A DNA stretch of 64,000 nucleotides from Pedobacter polysacchareus (lineage in GTDB: Bacteria; Bacteroidota; Bacteroidia; Sphingobacteriales; Sphingobacteriaceae): positions 434,001 through 498,000 of the forward strand of contig NZ_JAHYSS010000003.1 of the NCBI RefSeq assembly GCF_019802255.1, read 5' to 3'. Positions 25,364 through 33,874 of this stretch are shown piece by piece; position 1 is the first letter of the stretch; each line of letters starts with the position of its first letter. Both the position numbers and the translations under genes were made by a program. Under the pieces are notes generated by a model that was not told the origin of the DNA, did not search any database, and was given only the letters and a program-made list of their open reading frames with translations.

Positions 25364-26584
25364 ATGAGAAAAATCTATCTGCATGTACTCATGCTGTTCG
25401 CTGGCGTCCTGGGCGCGCAAGGGCAAATTAAGATTAAACCTACACCTTCAGACACGACCAGTTACCAAAGTCGCAAGCTAAAGATCGATGAAATCAATCT
25501 GGTATCTGCTTACTATCATCAGAATGGCAATAATTCTGCCGTAACCGGAGGAATTGGAACAGAGAAACTCAGCGACTTTGCAAACACAATTGACCTGCAA
25601 TTGTCTAAGCTGAACAAGGCAGGAAATAAAAACACTTTTCTGTTTGAGCTGGGTGTAGACCATTATACTTCTGCATCATCTGATAAAATAGACCCGAGTA
25701 CCATCTCCTCGGCTTCTATGGCAGACACGCGCGTCTACCCTTCTTTAAACTGGACACATAGTAATGAAAAAACAGGAAATGCATTCGGTTTTACAGGATC
25801 TTATTCCACAGAATATGATTACCAGTCTTTAGGTGCAGGGTTTAACCTTACCCGTTTATCGAAAGATAAAAACACGCAGTTTGATTTCAAACTGCAGGCA
25901 TTTTTAGATACCTGGAAGGTGATTCTCCCGATTGAATTGAGATCCAATGCCAGTCTCGGCAACGGTCATGAGTCGAGAAGCGAAGGCTCTAGTCCGCGGA
26001 ATTCCTTCAGTGCATCCTTCTCCCTTTCGCAGGTCATTAATCAGAAGCTGCAGGCCATGATCATTGTTGAGCCCGCCTACCAAAAAGGGCTATTGGCGAC
26101 CAAATATCAGCGTGTTTATTTTACCGATGGCTCTTTAAGGGCAGAAAATTTACCTGACCAACGTTACAAACTGCCTATTGCAGCAAGAGTAAACTATTTT
26201 GCAACCGATCAGGTCATCATCCGCGCATATTACCGCTATTTCATGGACAACTGGGGCATCAGGGCACATACTGCAGAAATTGAAGTGCCGGTAAAACTGA
26301 CCTCTTTCATTTCTTTAAGCCCATTTTACCGATACAATCACCAAACTGGAACAAAATATTTTGCTCCTTATGGGCAGCATGATCCATCAGCTCAATATTT
26401 CAGCAGCGATTATGACCTCTCTACCTTAAACAGCGATTTCTATGGTGCTGGCATCAGACTCGCACCACCACATGGCGTTTTTGGCTGGCAGCATTTAAAC
26501 ATGCTGGAACTGAGGTACGGACATTACAGCAGATCTACCGGATTGGTTTCTGACATTATTAGTTTAAATTTAAAAGTAAAATAA
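25364..26584 (+). CDS. DUF3570 outer-membrane beta-barrel-like protein
   Basis: A 406-residue protein with a signal peptide (about residues 1-20). The mature part is rich in alternating aromatic/charged strands with repeated patterns (AYYHQNG, FDFKLQAF, RAYYRYFMDNWGIRAHTAEIEVPV, SLSPFYRYNHQTG), consistent with an outer-membrane barrel. It matches DUF3570, a family of unknown function that co-occurs with DUF4266. As the only barrel here, it may form the outer-membrane conduit or scaffold of the redox island. A hairpin follows it. Confidence 0.88.
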   Translation: MRKIYLHVLMLFAGVLGAQGQIKIKPTPSDTTSYQSRKLKIDEINLVSAYYHQNGNNSAVTGGIGTEKLSDFANTIDLQLSKLNKAGNKNTFLFELGVDHYTSASSDKIDPSTISSASMADTRVYPSLNWTHSNEKTGNAFGFTGSYSTEYDYQSLGAGFNLTRLSKDKNTQFDFKLQAFLDTWKVILPIELRSNASLGNGHESRSEGSSPRNSFSASFSLSQVINQKLQAMIIVEPAYQKGLLATKYQRVYFTDGSLRAENLPDQRYKLPIAARVNYFATDQVIIRAYYRYFMDNWGIRAHTAEIEVPVKLTSFISLSPFYRYNHQTGTKYFAPYGQHDPSAQYFSSDYDLSTLNSDFYGAGIRLAPPHGVFGWQHLNMLELRYGHYSRSTGLVSDIISLNLKVK

Positions 26585-26591
26585 AAACCAT

Positions 26592-26619
26592 AGCATCTGG
26601 AACATCAATTCCAGATGCT
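26592..26619 (+). terminator. Hairpin between DUF3570 and cytochrome b genes
   Basis: AGCATCTGGAA and TTCCAGATGCT form an 11-bp perfect stem 7 bases after the DUF3570 stop; then TTAAAACG follows, a weak T-run. It may attenuate read-through into the cytochrome b gene, which begins 15 bases later. Confidence 0.6.
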
Positions 26620-26634
26620 TTAAAACGCTTACAG

Positions 26635-27306
26635 ATGGCTACCATTGAACCACTAAGAAAAGATATTGAGCATCCAGGAGAAATTAAAAAACATAGTGCC
26701 GCCCTGAGGCTATGGCATTGGTTAAATCTGCTGGTCATCACCGGCTCCTTATTGACCGTATTGTTAAACTCTACCTTGTTTGACGTAAAAAGCAATACCA
26801 GGTATGTGCAGCAGCAGCTGCAGGAATCAGGAGTATCCCTCAGCTCAGCGCAGGCTAAAAGTGTAGCAATTGGACTGGAAGATCAGGTCTGGGCGATCCA
26901 TATCTATGTTGGTTATGCACTGGCGGCGCTGTTTGTGTTCAGATTAATTGCTGAATTTTTTCAGCCTGGGCGACAGCGTTTTTTTTCCAGACTAAAAAGT
27001 GCTTACCGAACTTATCGTACAAGAAGTCAAAAGTCAACTTTAGCGCTGCATGACCTTACCGTAAAATCATTATACCTTTTCTTTTACTTACTCCTGGGCA
27101 TCATGACCCTCACAGGATTATCTATGGCTTTCGACCAGGAATTAGGAATCAGCAAGGCAACCAGTCATAGTATCAAAGAATTCCATGGCTTCTGCATGTA
27201 TTTGATTCTTATATTTATTGTGTTACATATTGTAGGTGTGTTCCTGGCCGAAAGAAAAGAAAGCAAAGGCATCGTATCAGACATGATCAATGGAGGGAAA
27301 TCCTAA
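26635..27306 (+). CDS. Cytochrome b561-type membrane protein
   Basis: A 223-residue protein with four membrane helices and candidate haem-ligand histidines at residues 28 (LRLWHWLNLL), 89 (VWAIHIYVGYAL), 184 (KEFHGF) and 198 (IVLHIVGVF). This matches the four-helix cytochrome b561/CYTB family, which shuttles electrons between the quinone pool and periplasmic proteins. It lies in the same direction as the Rieske block, after a hairpin, and is the obvious membrane partner for that redox system. The 101 bases after it, before the convergent peroxidase gene, show no clear feature. Confidence 0.88.
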   Translation: MATIEPLRKDIEHPGEIKKHSAALRLWHWLNLLVITGSLLTVLLNSTLFDVKSNTRYVQQQLQESGVSLSSAQAKSVAIGLEDQVWAIHIYVGYALAALFVFRLIAEFFQPGRQRFFSRLKSAYRTYRTRSQKSTLALHDLTVKSLYLFFYLLLGIMTLTGLSMAFDQELGISKATSHSIKEFHGFCMYLILIFIVLHIVGVFLAERKESKGIVSDMINGGKS

Positions 27307-27407
27307 ATTCTTTTAATAAAACATCCTGATGGATTACCTCATGATACATTACTTAATAGCTACTACGGCATTTTATTTTGCAATGCATAAAACGCACCAA
27401 GCCTAGC

Positions 27408-29270
27408 TTATTTACTTTCTAAACTCTCCATAAAAGCGATGATGTCCTTTTTTTCTTTATCACTGAGCTGGAGATTTTCTTCCGGAAGCGTTTGATTTGG
27501 TAGTTTTATTCCTAGTCCCGCAGCTCCCCCTTTATTATAAAATTCCATGACCTCGTCTAAAGTCTGGTATGCTCCATTGTGCATATAAGGTGCTGTTTTT
27601 TTGATGTTCCGGATCGTAGGGATTTTAAAAGCATGTTTATAGGCTTCAATCCCAATCACCCCATAATAACCTACATCCGCGTCCAGCGTAGCATCTGCTG
27701 GGGATACTGGGACACCTAAAACTTCCGATTCACTTGTGATGTATTTAGGTGGCGTCACGCCATTAAACAAAGGGGCAAAATGACAAGTGGCGCATTTCGC
27801 TTTTCCCATGAATAAGTTAAATCCTTTCAATTCCTCCGCTGACAAGGCATTTTCATTACCGCTCATATATTCATCAAACCGGCTATTGAGTTTAACCAGA
27901 CTTCGAATATAAACAGCGAGGGCATTCGTCACCTGATCGGCGCTGATTCCCTTCTCTATATTTCCAGAAAAAGCCTTTGCAAATAACGATGGGTACGATT
28001 TATCCGCAGCAACATACTTTATAATCGCGGCCATCGAACCATCCATCTCCTGCTTACTGCTGATGACATCACGTACCTGATCTTCCAGTGTTAAGGCCCT
28101 CATATCATAGAAATAGTTGGACTGTAAAGCTGCGTTGAGCAGCGTTGGTGCATTTCTCGTCAGCAATTTTATTGGATCATTAACCTCTGTCTGCTTAGCT
28201 ATTCCGTCCGTAAAGGCCAGATTAGGATTGTGGCAGGTTGCACAGCTTCTGCTGCCATTACCAGATAATGCGGCATCAAAAAACAGTTTTTCACCTAGGC
28301 TGGCTTTTGCTGCTGTACGCTGAAATTCAGGTCCCGGAGCAAATGCATCTGCATTAAATGCATTGGCATCAAACAATGTTTTTGCCTCCTGCCTCAGCAT
28401 TCGGTTATATTTAATCTTAGGACCTGGTAAATCCTGCTCCAACTTTGCGATTCCGGCACTGACCTTATTTCCAAACTGTGTAATGAATACGGCCCTGTCG
28501 AAGGAGTTGAAATCGGGATGACGGTCAAGGTAAGTGATGGCAGCATCGAGATCGCTTAATAAAGCGCGGTTTCCTTTTTTATTTGCATACAGGGAAATGA
28601 CATCACGTAAGCTTTTTAGGGACTCAGCAGCCTCTGGAATACTGTTTAAGGCAATCGAATTATCAAAGCCGGTAATCCCCAGGGTGATGATCCTAAATAC
28701 TTCTAGCTTACTCGCATCTAAGATCCGCCAATCGGCAAACTGTTGGTCATGGAAATAAGAAATCAGGTAGTCTGTATTGGAGATTAAATGCCTGACTTCA
28801 GTAAGAAGTTTTTCTTTACTTTCCTGATCATATTCTGGATAAATCATTTCTTCGATCACCTGCAGGCCAATCGGATCAATAGCACGTGCTAAAGAAGGAT
28901 CTAATAAATCCGCATTCTCAATTTCCTCCACTGGAGGACCATTCAACCTCCTGCTCAGGTCGGCAGTAAAATACTCTGAAGCCCATTCAAACTTTTTGAA
29001 CAGCAGCCTTGATTTTAAAAAGGCCTGGCGAACACTTTGTTCGTCGGGCCTGGCTTTACCGACCTCAATTAAGAGGGTATCTTTTACATAGTTCTGGAAG
29101 GATACCAGCTGACTGTAAACTTCTTTTTGAATCTTTATTTCCCGGGAATTGGCGGATGTATCTTTAGTAGAATTCGAATCAGCGGAGGTGAAACCTGCAG
29201 CAAATAGCCCCGCAAACAGCAATGCTATTATTCCGCTGACCTTAACATACCCTACGTGCTTCCTGATCAA
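27408..29270 (-). CDS. Di-haem cytochrome c peroxidase with N-terminal imelysin-like extension
   Basis: A 620-residue protein with an N-terminal membrane/signal segment (residues 10-30). Residues about 45-290 form a helical extension whose motif LNGPPVEEIE...IDPIGLQVIEEMIYPEY resembles imelysin-type domains seen fused to peroxidases in Bacteroidota. The C-terminal part is a di-haem peroxidase (MauG/CcpA type) with two haem-attachment motifs, SCATCHNPN near residue 342 and CATCHFAP near residue 492. The family reduces H2O2 with electrons from c-type cytochromes. It precedes the phosphoesterase gene by 6 bases in reverse order, meaning it is read after it. Confidence 0.9.
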   Translation of the reverse strand: MIRKHVGYVKVSGIIALLFAGLFAAGFTSADSNSTKDTSANSREIKIQKEVYSQLVSFQNYVKDTLLIEVGKARPDEQSVRQAFLKSRLLFKKFEWASEYFTADLSRRLNGPPVEEIENADLLDPSLARAIDPIGLQVIEEMIYPEYDQESKEKLLTEVRHLISNTDYLISYFHDQQFADWRILDASKLEVFRIITLGITGFDNSIALNSIPEAAESLKSLRDVISLYANKKGNRALLSDLDAAITYLDRHPDFNSFDRAVFITQFGNKVSAGIAKLEQDLPGPKIKYNRMLRQEAKTLFDANAFNADAFAPGPEFQRTAAKASLGEKLFFDAALSGNGSRSCATCHNPNLAFTDGIAKQTEVNDPIKLLTRNAPTLLNAALQSNYFYDMRALTLEDQVRDVISSKQEMDGSMAAIIKYVAADKSYPSLFAKAFSGNIEKGISADQVTNALAVYIRSLVKLNSRFDEYMSGNENALSAEELKGFNLFMGKAKCATCHFAPLFNGVTPPKYITSESEVLGVPVSPADATLDADVGYYGVIGIEAYKHAFKIPTIRNIKKTAPYMHNGAYQTLDEVMEFYNKGGAAGLGIKLPNQTLPEENLQLSDKEKKDIIAFMESLESK

Positions 29271-29276
29271 TTTTAC

Positions 29277-30623
29277 TTATTTAAATGTCAAAGCGTTCCT
29301 GAATGGGTTCGCATTTTTATCTCTTTCTGCCAATGGTTTAATTCCCCATCTCTGTTCTATAAAAGAAAGAATACTCACCGTCTCATATTGCGTATGGTCT
29401 ACAAAACCTTTTTTTGCGAATGGGCCGATCAAAATTGCAGGAATACGGCTTCCTGGCCCCCATCTGTCGATAACTGGTGGCGCTACATGGTCAAAAAAAC
29501 CACCAAACTCATCGTAGGTTAAGATGACTAAGGCATCCTTTCCATTAGGACCGTCCAATACTGCATTGATTAGGTTTACGGCAAGCTGCTCTGAAGAATA
29601 GACTGCAGAACCACCTGGATGTTCGTCATTTCCACCACCTGGTTTCACAAAGGAAACACTTGGCAGGGCACCTTCTTTAGCGGCTTTGATGAAATCATTT
29701 TGATCCTTCATGTGTGTCCTGCCTTCTTTACCTTCTTGAAAATTAGTGAAATAAAGAAAAGGTTCATGGTTATAAGCAAAGTTGTTTTTCCTTCCAGCTA
29801 CTGCATCATCCCATCCCTCAGAATACCAGGCCCAGGATACATTTTTTTCAGTGAGCTTGTCGCCGATAGTGGGCATGTTCTGAGAAGGTAATAGTTTGGA
29901 AGTATCCGATTTTGCAGGATAAGGCGCATTTCTTGAATTTACGTGGTTCACCACATAGCCATCAGGCGTAACGATCCCATCTTTGATCATTTTGCCATCT
30001 GCATCTAATTTCGCAATCAATGATTCTGGTGCATTCGGCCAAACCGGCGCGGCAGCAGAAATCATATAAACGTGGTTAAAATAGGAACCACCAAATACGC
30101 TCTGGAAGAAATTGTCACACAGGGTATATTTCTGGGCAAAAGGGAACAATGGTATTTTTTCCGTGTTATAATAGCCCATTGCCAATCCTTTCGAATCATT
30201 ATAGGCCGCAAATTTATCCATCTTTCCGCCATTAATCTGCAATTTGTTATGGAAGAAACGGTGCGTCACATCAGGCGTAGCCTTATCCGAAGGTACATAT
30301 TGGTCTATATTAAACATTGCATTCGGCAAGTTTGTAGGGAAAGCGTTATTTCTAGGAATCTCAGGTAAGTACTGATAGGGTTTCCCATTCTCATCTACCT
30401 GTATGAACTTGCCTTTTTTAGCATTTTTAATACCGTTTGCCCCTTTGAACTCTCCATACAAGTTGTCGAAACTGCGGTTTTCCATATAGATCACCACCAA
30501 GTGCTTCACCTTCCCGATACCATTATCAAAAGAGCTGGTCTGCTGCTGCGCTTTTTTACTGACACTACAACTGCTGATCAGTAAAACGGTAAGAAACATA
30601 TAAAAAGATCGCTGTAAATTCAT
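29277..30623 (-). CDS. Phosphoesterase lipoprotein (acid phosphatase/phospholipase C-like)
   Basis: A 448-residue lipoprotein (Cys19). The motif VIYMENRSFDNLYGEF (about residues 44-59) is the nucleophile region of the phospholipase C/AcpA superfamily with E48, N49 and S51, and TYDEFGGFFDHVAPP (near residue 370) is the second metal motif. It should hydrolyse phosphomonoesters or phosphodiesters outside the cytoplasm. It is the first gene of a two-gene minus-strand pair with the peroxidase 6 bases downstream, an unusual partner. The 279 bases before it, to the TPR regulator, hold only divergent upstream sequence, A/T-rich, with no gene I can support. Confidence 0.88.
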   Translation of the reverse strand: MNLQRSFYMFLTVLLISSCSVSKKAQQQTSSFDNGIGKVKHLVVIYMENRSFDNLYGEFKGANGIKNAKKGKFIQVDENGKPYQYLPEIPRNNAFPTNLPNAMFNIDQYVPSDKATPDVTHRFFHNKLQINGGKMDKFAAYNDSKGLAMGYYNTEKIPLFPFAQKYTLCDNFFQSVFGGSYFNHVYMISAAAPVWPNAPESLIAKLDADGKMIKDGIVTPDGYVVNHVNSRNAPYPAKSDTSKLLPSQNMPTIGDKLTEKNVSWAWYSEGWDDAVAGRKNNFAYNHEPFLYFTNFQEGKEGRTHMKDQNDFIKAAKEGALPSVSFVKPGGGNDEHPGGSAVYSSEQLAVNLINAVLDGPNGKDALVILTYDEFGGFFDHVAPPVIDRWGPGSRIPAILIGPFAKKGFVDHTQYETVSILSFIEQRWGIKPLAERDKNANPFRNALTFK

Positions 30624-30902
30624 TCTGTTTGTGTTTAAGGTTCAGTTAAATAGCCTTTTAAGCGGTTTTCATCGCCTTCAAAATCTCTATTTAGGTTACA
30701 AACATAAGATTTTAAGTGCCAATGTTTCCGTCAAAATTTCGTTAGCTAGGGATCTGAATCTTAGGTAAAAAAACAATGTGATAAAAAAACAGATGATTTA
30801 AATAAGAGATCAATGAAACCAAAAAACTTCAAAGCCTAATGAAATTATTGTCAGGATAATATAATTAAGATTCGTAGTTTTAGGAGTTCCAAACTTTACT
30901 TA

Positions 30903-32588
30903 GTGACTTTTACAATTCCCTCTACGGCCTTTCTCAAAGAAAAACTACAGCTTTTGTTCAGCAGGTATTTTGTTGTTATTGCCATACTCTCCTGTATTTC
31001 TTTAACTACTAATGCACAGATATCCAAGCAGGACAGCCTAAAGAAATTGCTGAAATCTGCCGTTAAAATTGAGGATCAATACCGGATGACCACTGAGCTT
31101 ACCAAGCTCATCAACAAGACCAAACCTACCTTAGCACTAAGCTACGCCGAGGAATCACTTCGGCTGGCACATCAAATAAACGCAGATTCTTTAATCAATA
31201 AGGCAAATTTAAACCTGGCAACTGTTTATTTCCGCCTCGAAAACTATCCTAAATCATTACAGCTTTACTTTAAAGTGATTCATGATCTTCAAAAAAATCC
31301 AGATCCTGACTTACTTTTTACCGCTTACATCAACGCTGGTAATATCAACATCCTGCAGAGTGATTATAAAAATGGCATTGCAAAGTATACCAAGGCATTG
31401 GAGTATTTAGCTGCAAATACAAAAAAGAACCTGGAAAGAAAAGCCGGTTTACTCAATAACATCGGAGGCACTTACAAAGAGATAAAAGAGTATGATAAGG
31501 CCATGGCTTATCTAAACGACGCTTTAAAGTTGAGTAGACAAATCAATAATCAGGGAATTATTGCCAATGTATTAAACAACCAAGGGCTGGTTTATGAGAA
31601 AACCGGTAAAAATGAATTGGCGCTTCAGCATTTCCTGGAAGGAATGGAGATCAGAAAAAAAAGCAATGATACGATAGGTCTGATAGGTTCTAACTTCAGA
31701 CTTGGGCAATACTATTACCACCAGAAAAACTATGCCGCTGCAGAAAGCTACTTGAAAAGAATCACTAGTTTAAATCAGAATTTAGGCTCATTGAATATGG
31801 TCAGCCAATCCTCTTTATACTTATACAGGATTTATAAAGAACAAAAAAGATTTAAAGAAGCACTGGCTGCCCTAGAGCTCAATAAAGAAACCAACGACAG
31901 CCTCTATAACGAAGCCCGGACGCGCAAAATTGCCCAGCTGGAAATGCAATTTGAATATGACCGTATGCAGAACGAGCAGGAAACCAAGCAAAGGGAGAAG
32001 GACCTATACAGCTGGCTAATAGCCATCAGCCTTGCATTGTCTCTGGTGATTATCACCCTCCTTTATTTTCTGCAAAAAAACAAAGCACGGAGGTCACAGC
32101 TTAAACAAGCTCATTTACAATTAGAGAAACAGAGCCTCGAAAAGGATATTGAATTAAAAGACAAAGAGCTGACCACACAGGTGCTTCATTTAGTTCAAAA
32201 AAATGAACTCATCAATGTGATTTCCGAAAAATTACTAGACATCAAAGAGAGCCTGGGTATAGAGTCACATGCTGCTGTTCAGAAAGTAATTATGGATCTT
32301 CAGTCTAACTTACAACCTGAACTGCTTAATGAATTTAAGCTGAGGTTCCAGCACATCCATAATGATTTCTTTACTACTTTGAATGAAAAATTCCCTAATC
32401 TCAGTCCAAGTGAGCTCAGGCTATGTGCATTTTTAAAATTGAATCTGACTACTAAAGAGATTTCAGCAATTACGAATATCAGTCCAAAGTCGATAGAAAT
32501 TGCCCGTACCCGTTTACGTAAAAAATTAAATTTAACAGGGACAGATACGAACTTAGTCATCTTCTTAGCGCAGCTAGATCAGGCATAG
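30903..32588 (+). CDS. TPR-containing membrane regulator with C-terminal HTH
   Basis: A 561-residue protein. I use the GTG at 30903, because the signal-like helix (LLFSRYFVVIAILSCISLTTNAQ) needs it and no earlier ATG exists. The extracytoplasmic part holds about seven tetratricopeptide repeats (about residues 70-330), then a membrane helix (about 368-390), a coiled coil and a C-terminal LuxR-like helix-turn-helix (about 505-555, NLTTKEISAITNISPKSIEIARTRLRKKL). This architecture is typical of membrane-spanning one-component regulators of Bacteroidota. Its ligand and target are unknown; it lies next to an AraC regulator and upstream of the convergent SusCD array. Confidence 0.9.
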   Translation: MTFTIPSTAFLKEKLQLLFSRYFVVIAILSCISLTTNAQISKQDSLKKLLKSAVKIEDQYRMTTELTKLINKTKPTLALSYAEESLRLAHQINADSLINKANLNLATVYFRLENYPKSLQLYFKVIHDLQKNPDPDLLFTAYINAGNINILQSDYKNGIAKYTKALEYLAANTKKNLERKAGLLNNIGGTYKEIKEYDKAMAYLNDALKLSRQINNQGIIANVLNNQGLVYEKTGKNELALQHFLEGMEIRKKSNDTIGLIGSNFRLGQYYYHQKNYAAAESYLKRITSLNQNLGSLNMVSQSSLYLYRIYKEQKRFKEALAALELNKETNDSLYNEARTRKIAQLEMQFEYDRMQNEQETKQREKDLYSWLIAISLALSLVIITLLYFLQKNKARRSQLKQAHLQLEKQSLEKDIELKDKELTTQVLHLVQKNELINVISEKLLDIKESLGIESHAAVQKVIMDLQSNLQPELLNEFKLRFQHIHNDFFTTLNEKFPNLSPSELRLCAFLKLNLTTKEISAITNISPKSIEIARTRLRKKLNLTGTDTNLVIFLAQLDQA

Positions 32589-32801
32589 CATCCCGCGCTA
32601 AATATCATTCCATCCTTGAACGCTTTATTGCTACTTTCTTCAGAAAATTCGAGCAGCAGTGTCAATATCACCTCAAAACACCTATTAAAAGCGGTTTTGT
32701 AGTGGTTTTGTAATGGTCGTTTTTTGCTGATTCAGAAATTAAAGCCCGTATTTAGCGGTCAGCAAATCCAACCAAACCACAGCAAACAAGATTCAAGAAC
32801 C

Positions 32802-33785
32802 ATGGGAAACATTAAACACGAAGATGACTTCTTTGAGAAAAAACATATTGCCATTCCTGAAACAGTGATCAATGAATATGTTAAAAATAAGTTTTTTAGG
32901 AATGCGCTTTATATTACGGAAATAGGTTCTCTTTCAACCAGCACCCAACCTTATGACATAAACAATATCCATTGTCCACATTATGTGCTGGTTTATTGCC
33001 TGGCAGGAAAAGGACAATGTGAAACACAAAATGAAGTCTTTAGCCTCCAGGCCAATCAGTTCATGTTGCTGTCTCCTGAGCAATCCCATCATTTCCAGGC
33101 AGAGCAAGGACATTCATGGGCTATCCAGTGGTTACATTTTAGCGGACATATGGCCAATGAATTAAAAACAAACTTCGATTTAAAGCAATATAAAAAGCCG
33201 ACCTCACTTCCTTTTACTGATCAGGTCACCAACACCTGGCAAAAAATCTACGCCAGTTTATCAGATGGTTTCGCATTAGAAAACATAGGTTATGCCAACC
33301 TCAATTTATACCACCTGATCTCTCTACTCTTATTTTTCAATAAAGGGAATCAAAACGTGCAGAAGGATGAGGATCAACTGGAACAATCTATTGCCTTTAT
33401 GAAGGATAATTTACATAGGTCACTTACAGTGGAGAGTATCGCAAAGGAGCTCAATTATTCTTCCTCCCATTATTCAACGCTTTTTAAACAAAAGACTGGT
33501 CTTTCCCCTATCGATTATTTTATTAGGCTAAAAATCCAGTATGCCTGTCAGCTGTTAAATAAGAACACCTTAATCATTAAAGAAATTGCACAAAAAGTGG
33601 GCTATGATGATCCCTTTTACTTTTCCAGAATATTTAAGAAGATTACAGGTAAATCGCCTGTAGAATACAAAGCAGGATTGAAGATTAAAAGCACAAAACC
33701 AGCTGCTGCCTTTAGCAATTCCAATTGGTCTGTTAACGACCTGCTCTCCAAATTCAAAACCGAGCAGAATTACCAGATCTACTAA
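32802..33785 (+). CDS. AraC-family transcription regulator with cupin sensor
   Basis: I use the ATG at 32802 (MGNIKHEDD); a TTG at 32724 would add 26 unusual residues. The 327-residue protein has an N-terminal AraC-binding cupin domain (HYVLVYCLAGKGQCETQNEVFSL and SPEQSHHFQAE, about residues 55-105) and a C-terminal double helix-turn-helix (about 220-318, LTVESIAKELNYSSSHYSTLFKQKTGLSP and LIIKEIAQKVGYDDPFYFSRIFKKITGKSP). Such regulators sense small carbohydrates or related ligands. It is convergent with the long SusCD/metalloprotease array, and could control it or stand alone. Confidence 0.92.
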   Translation: MGNIKHEDDFFEKKHIAIPETVINEYVKNKFFRNALYITEIGSLSTSTQPYDINNIHCPHYVLVYCLAGKGQCETQNEVFSLQANQFMLLSPEQSHHFQAEQGHSWAIQWLHFSGHMANELKTNFDLKQYKKPTSLPFTDQVTNTWQKIYASLSDGFALENIGYANLNLYHLISLLLFFNKGNQNVQKDEDQLEQSIAFMKDNLHRSLTVESIAKELNYSSSHYSTLFKQKTGLSPIDYFIRLKIQYACQLLNKNTLIIKEIAQKVGYDDPFYFSRIFKKITGKSPVEYKAGLKIKSTKPAAAFSNSNWSVNDLLSKFKTEQNYQIY

Positions 33786-33810
33786 ATACCCTCCCCTAAT
33801 TACTATAAAA

Positions 33811-33852
33811 AACAATGGCCTGTATCAAGATCTGATATAGGCCATTTGTTTT
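33811..33852. terminator. Bidirectional terminator between AraC gene and TlpA gene
   Basis: AACAATGGCCTGTATC and GATATAGGCCATTTGTT form a long stem with one bulge. TTTT follows on the plus strand, and on the minus strand the stem is followed by TTTTTT (33810-33805 region). It serves the two convergent genes. Confidence 0.75.
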
Positions 33853-33874
33853 AAGCGCTGCTTATGATTAGGGA

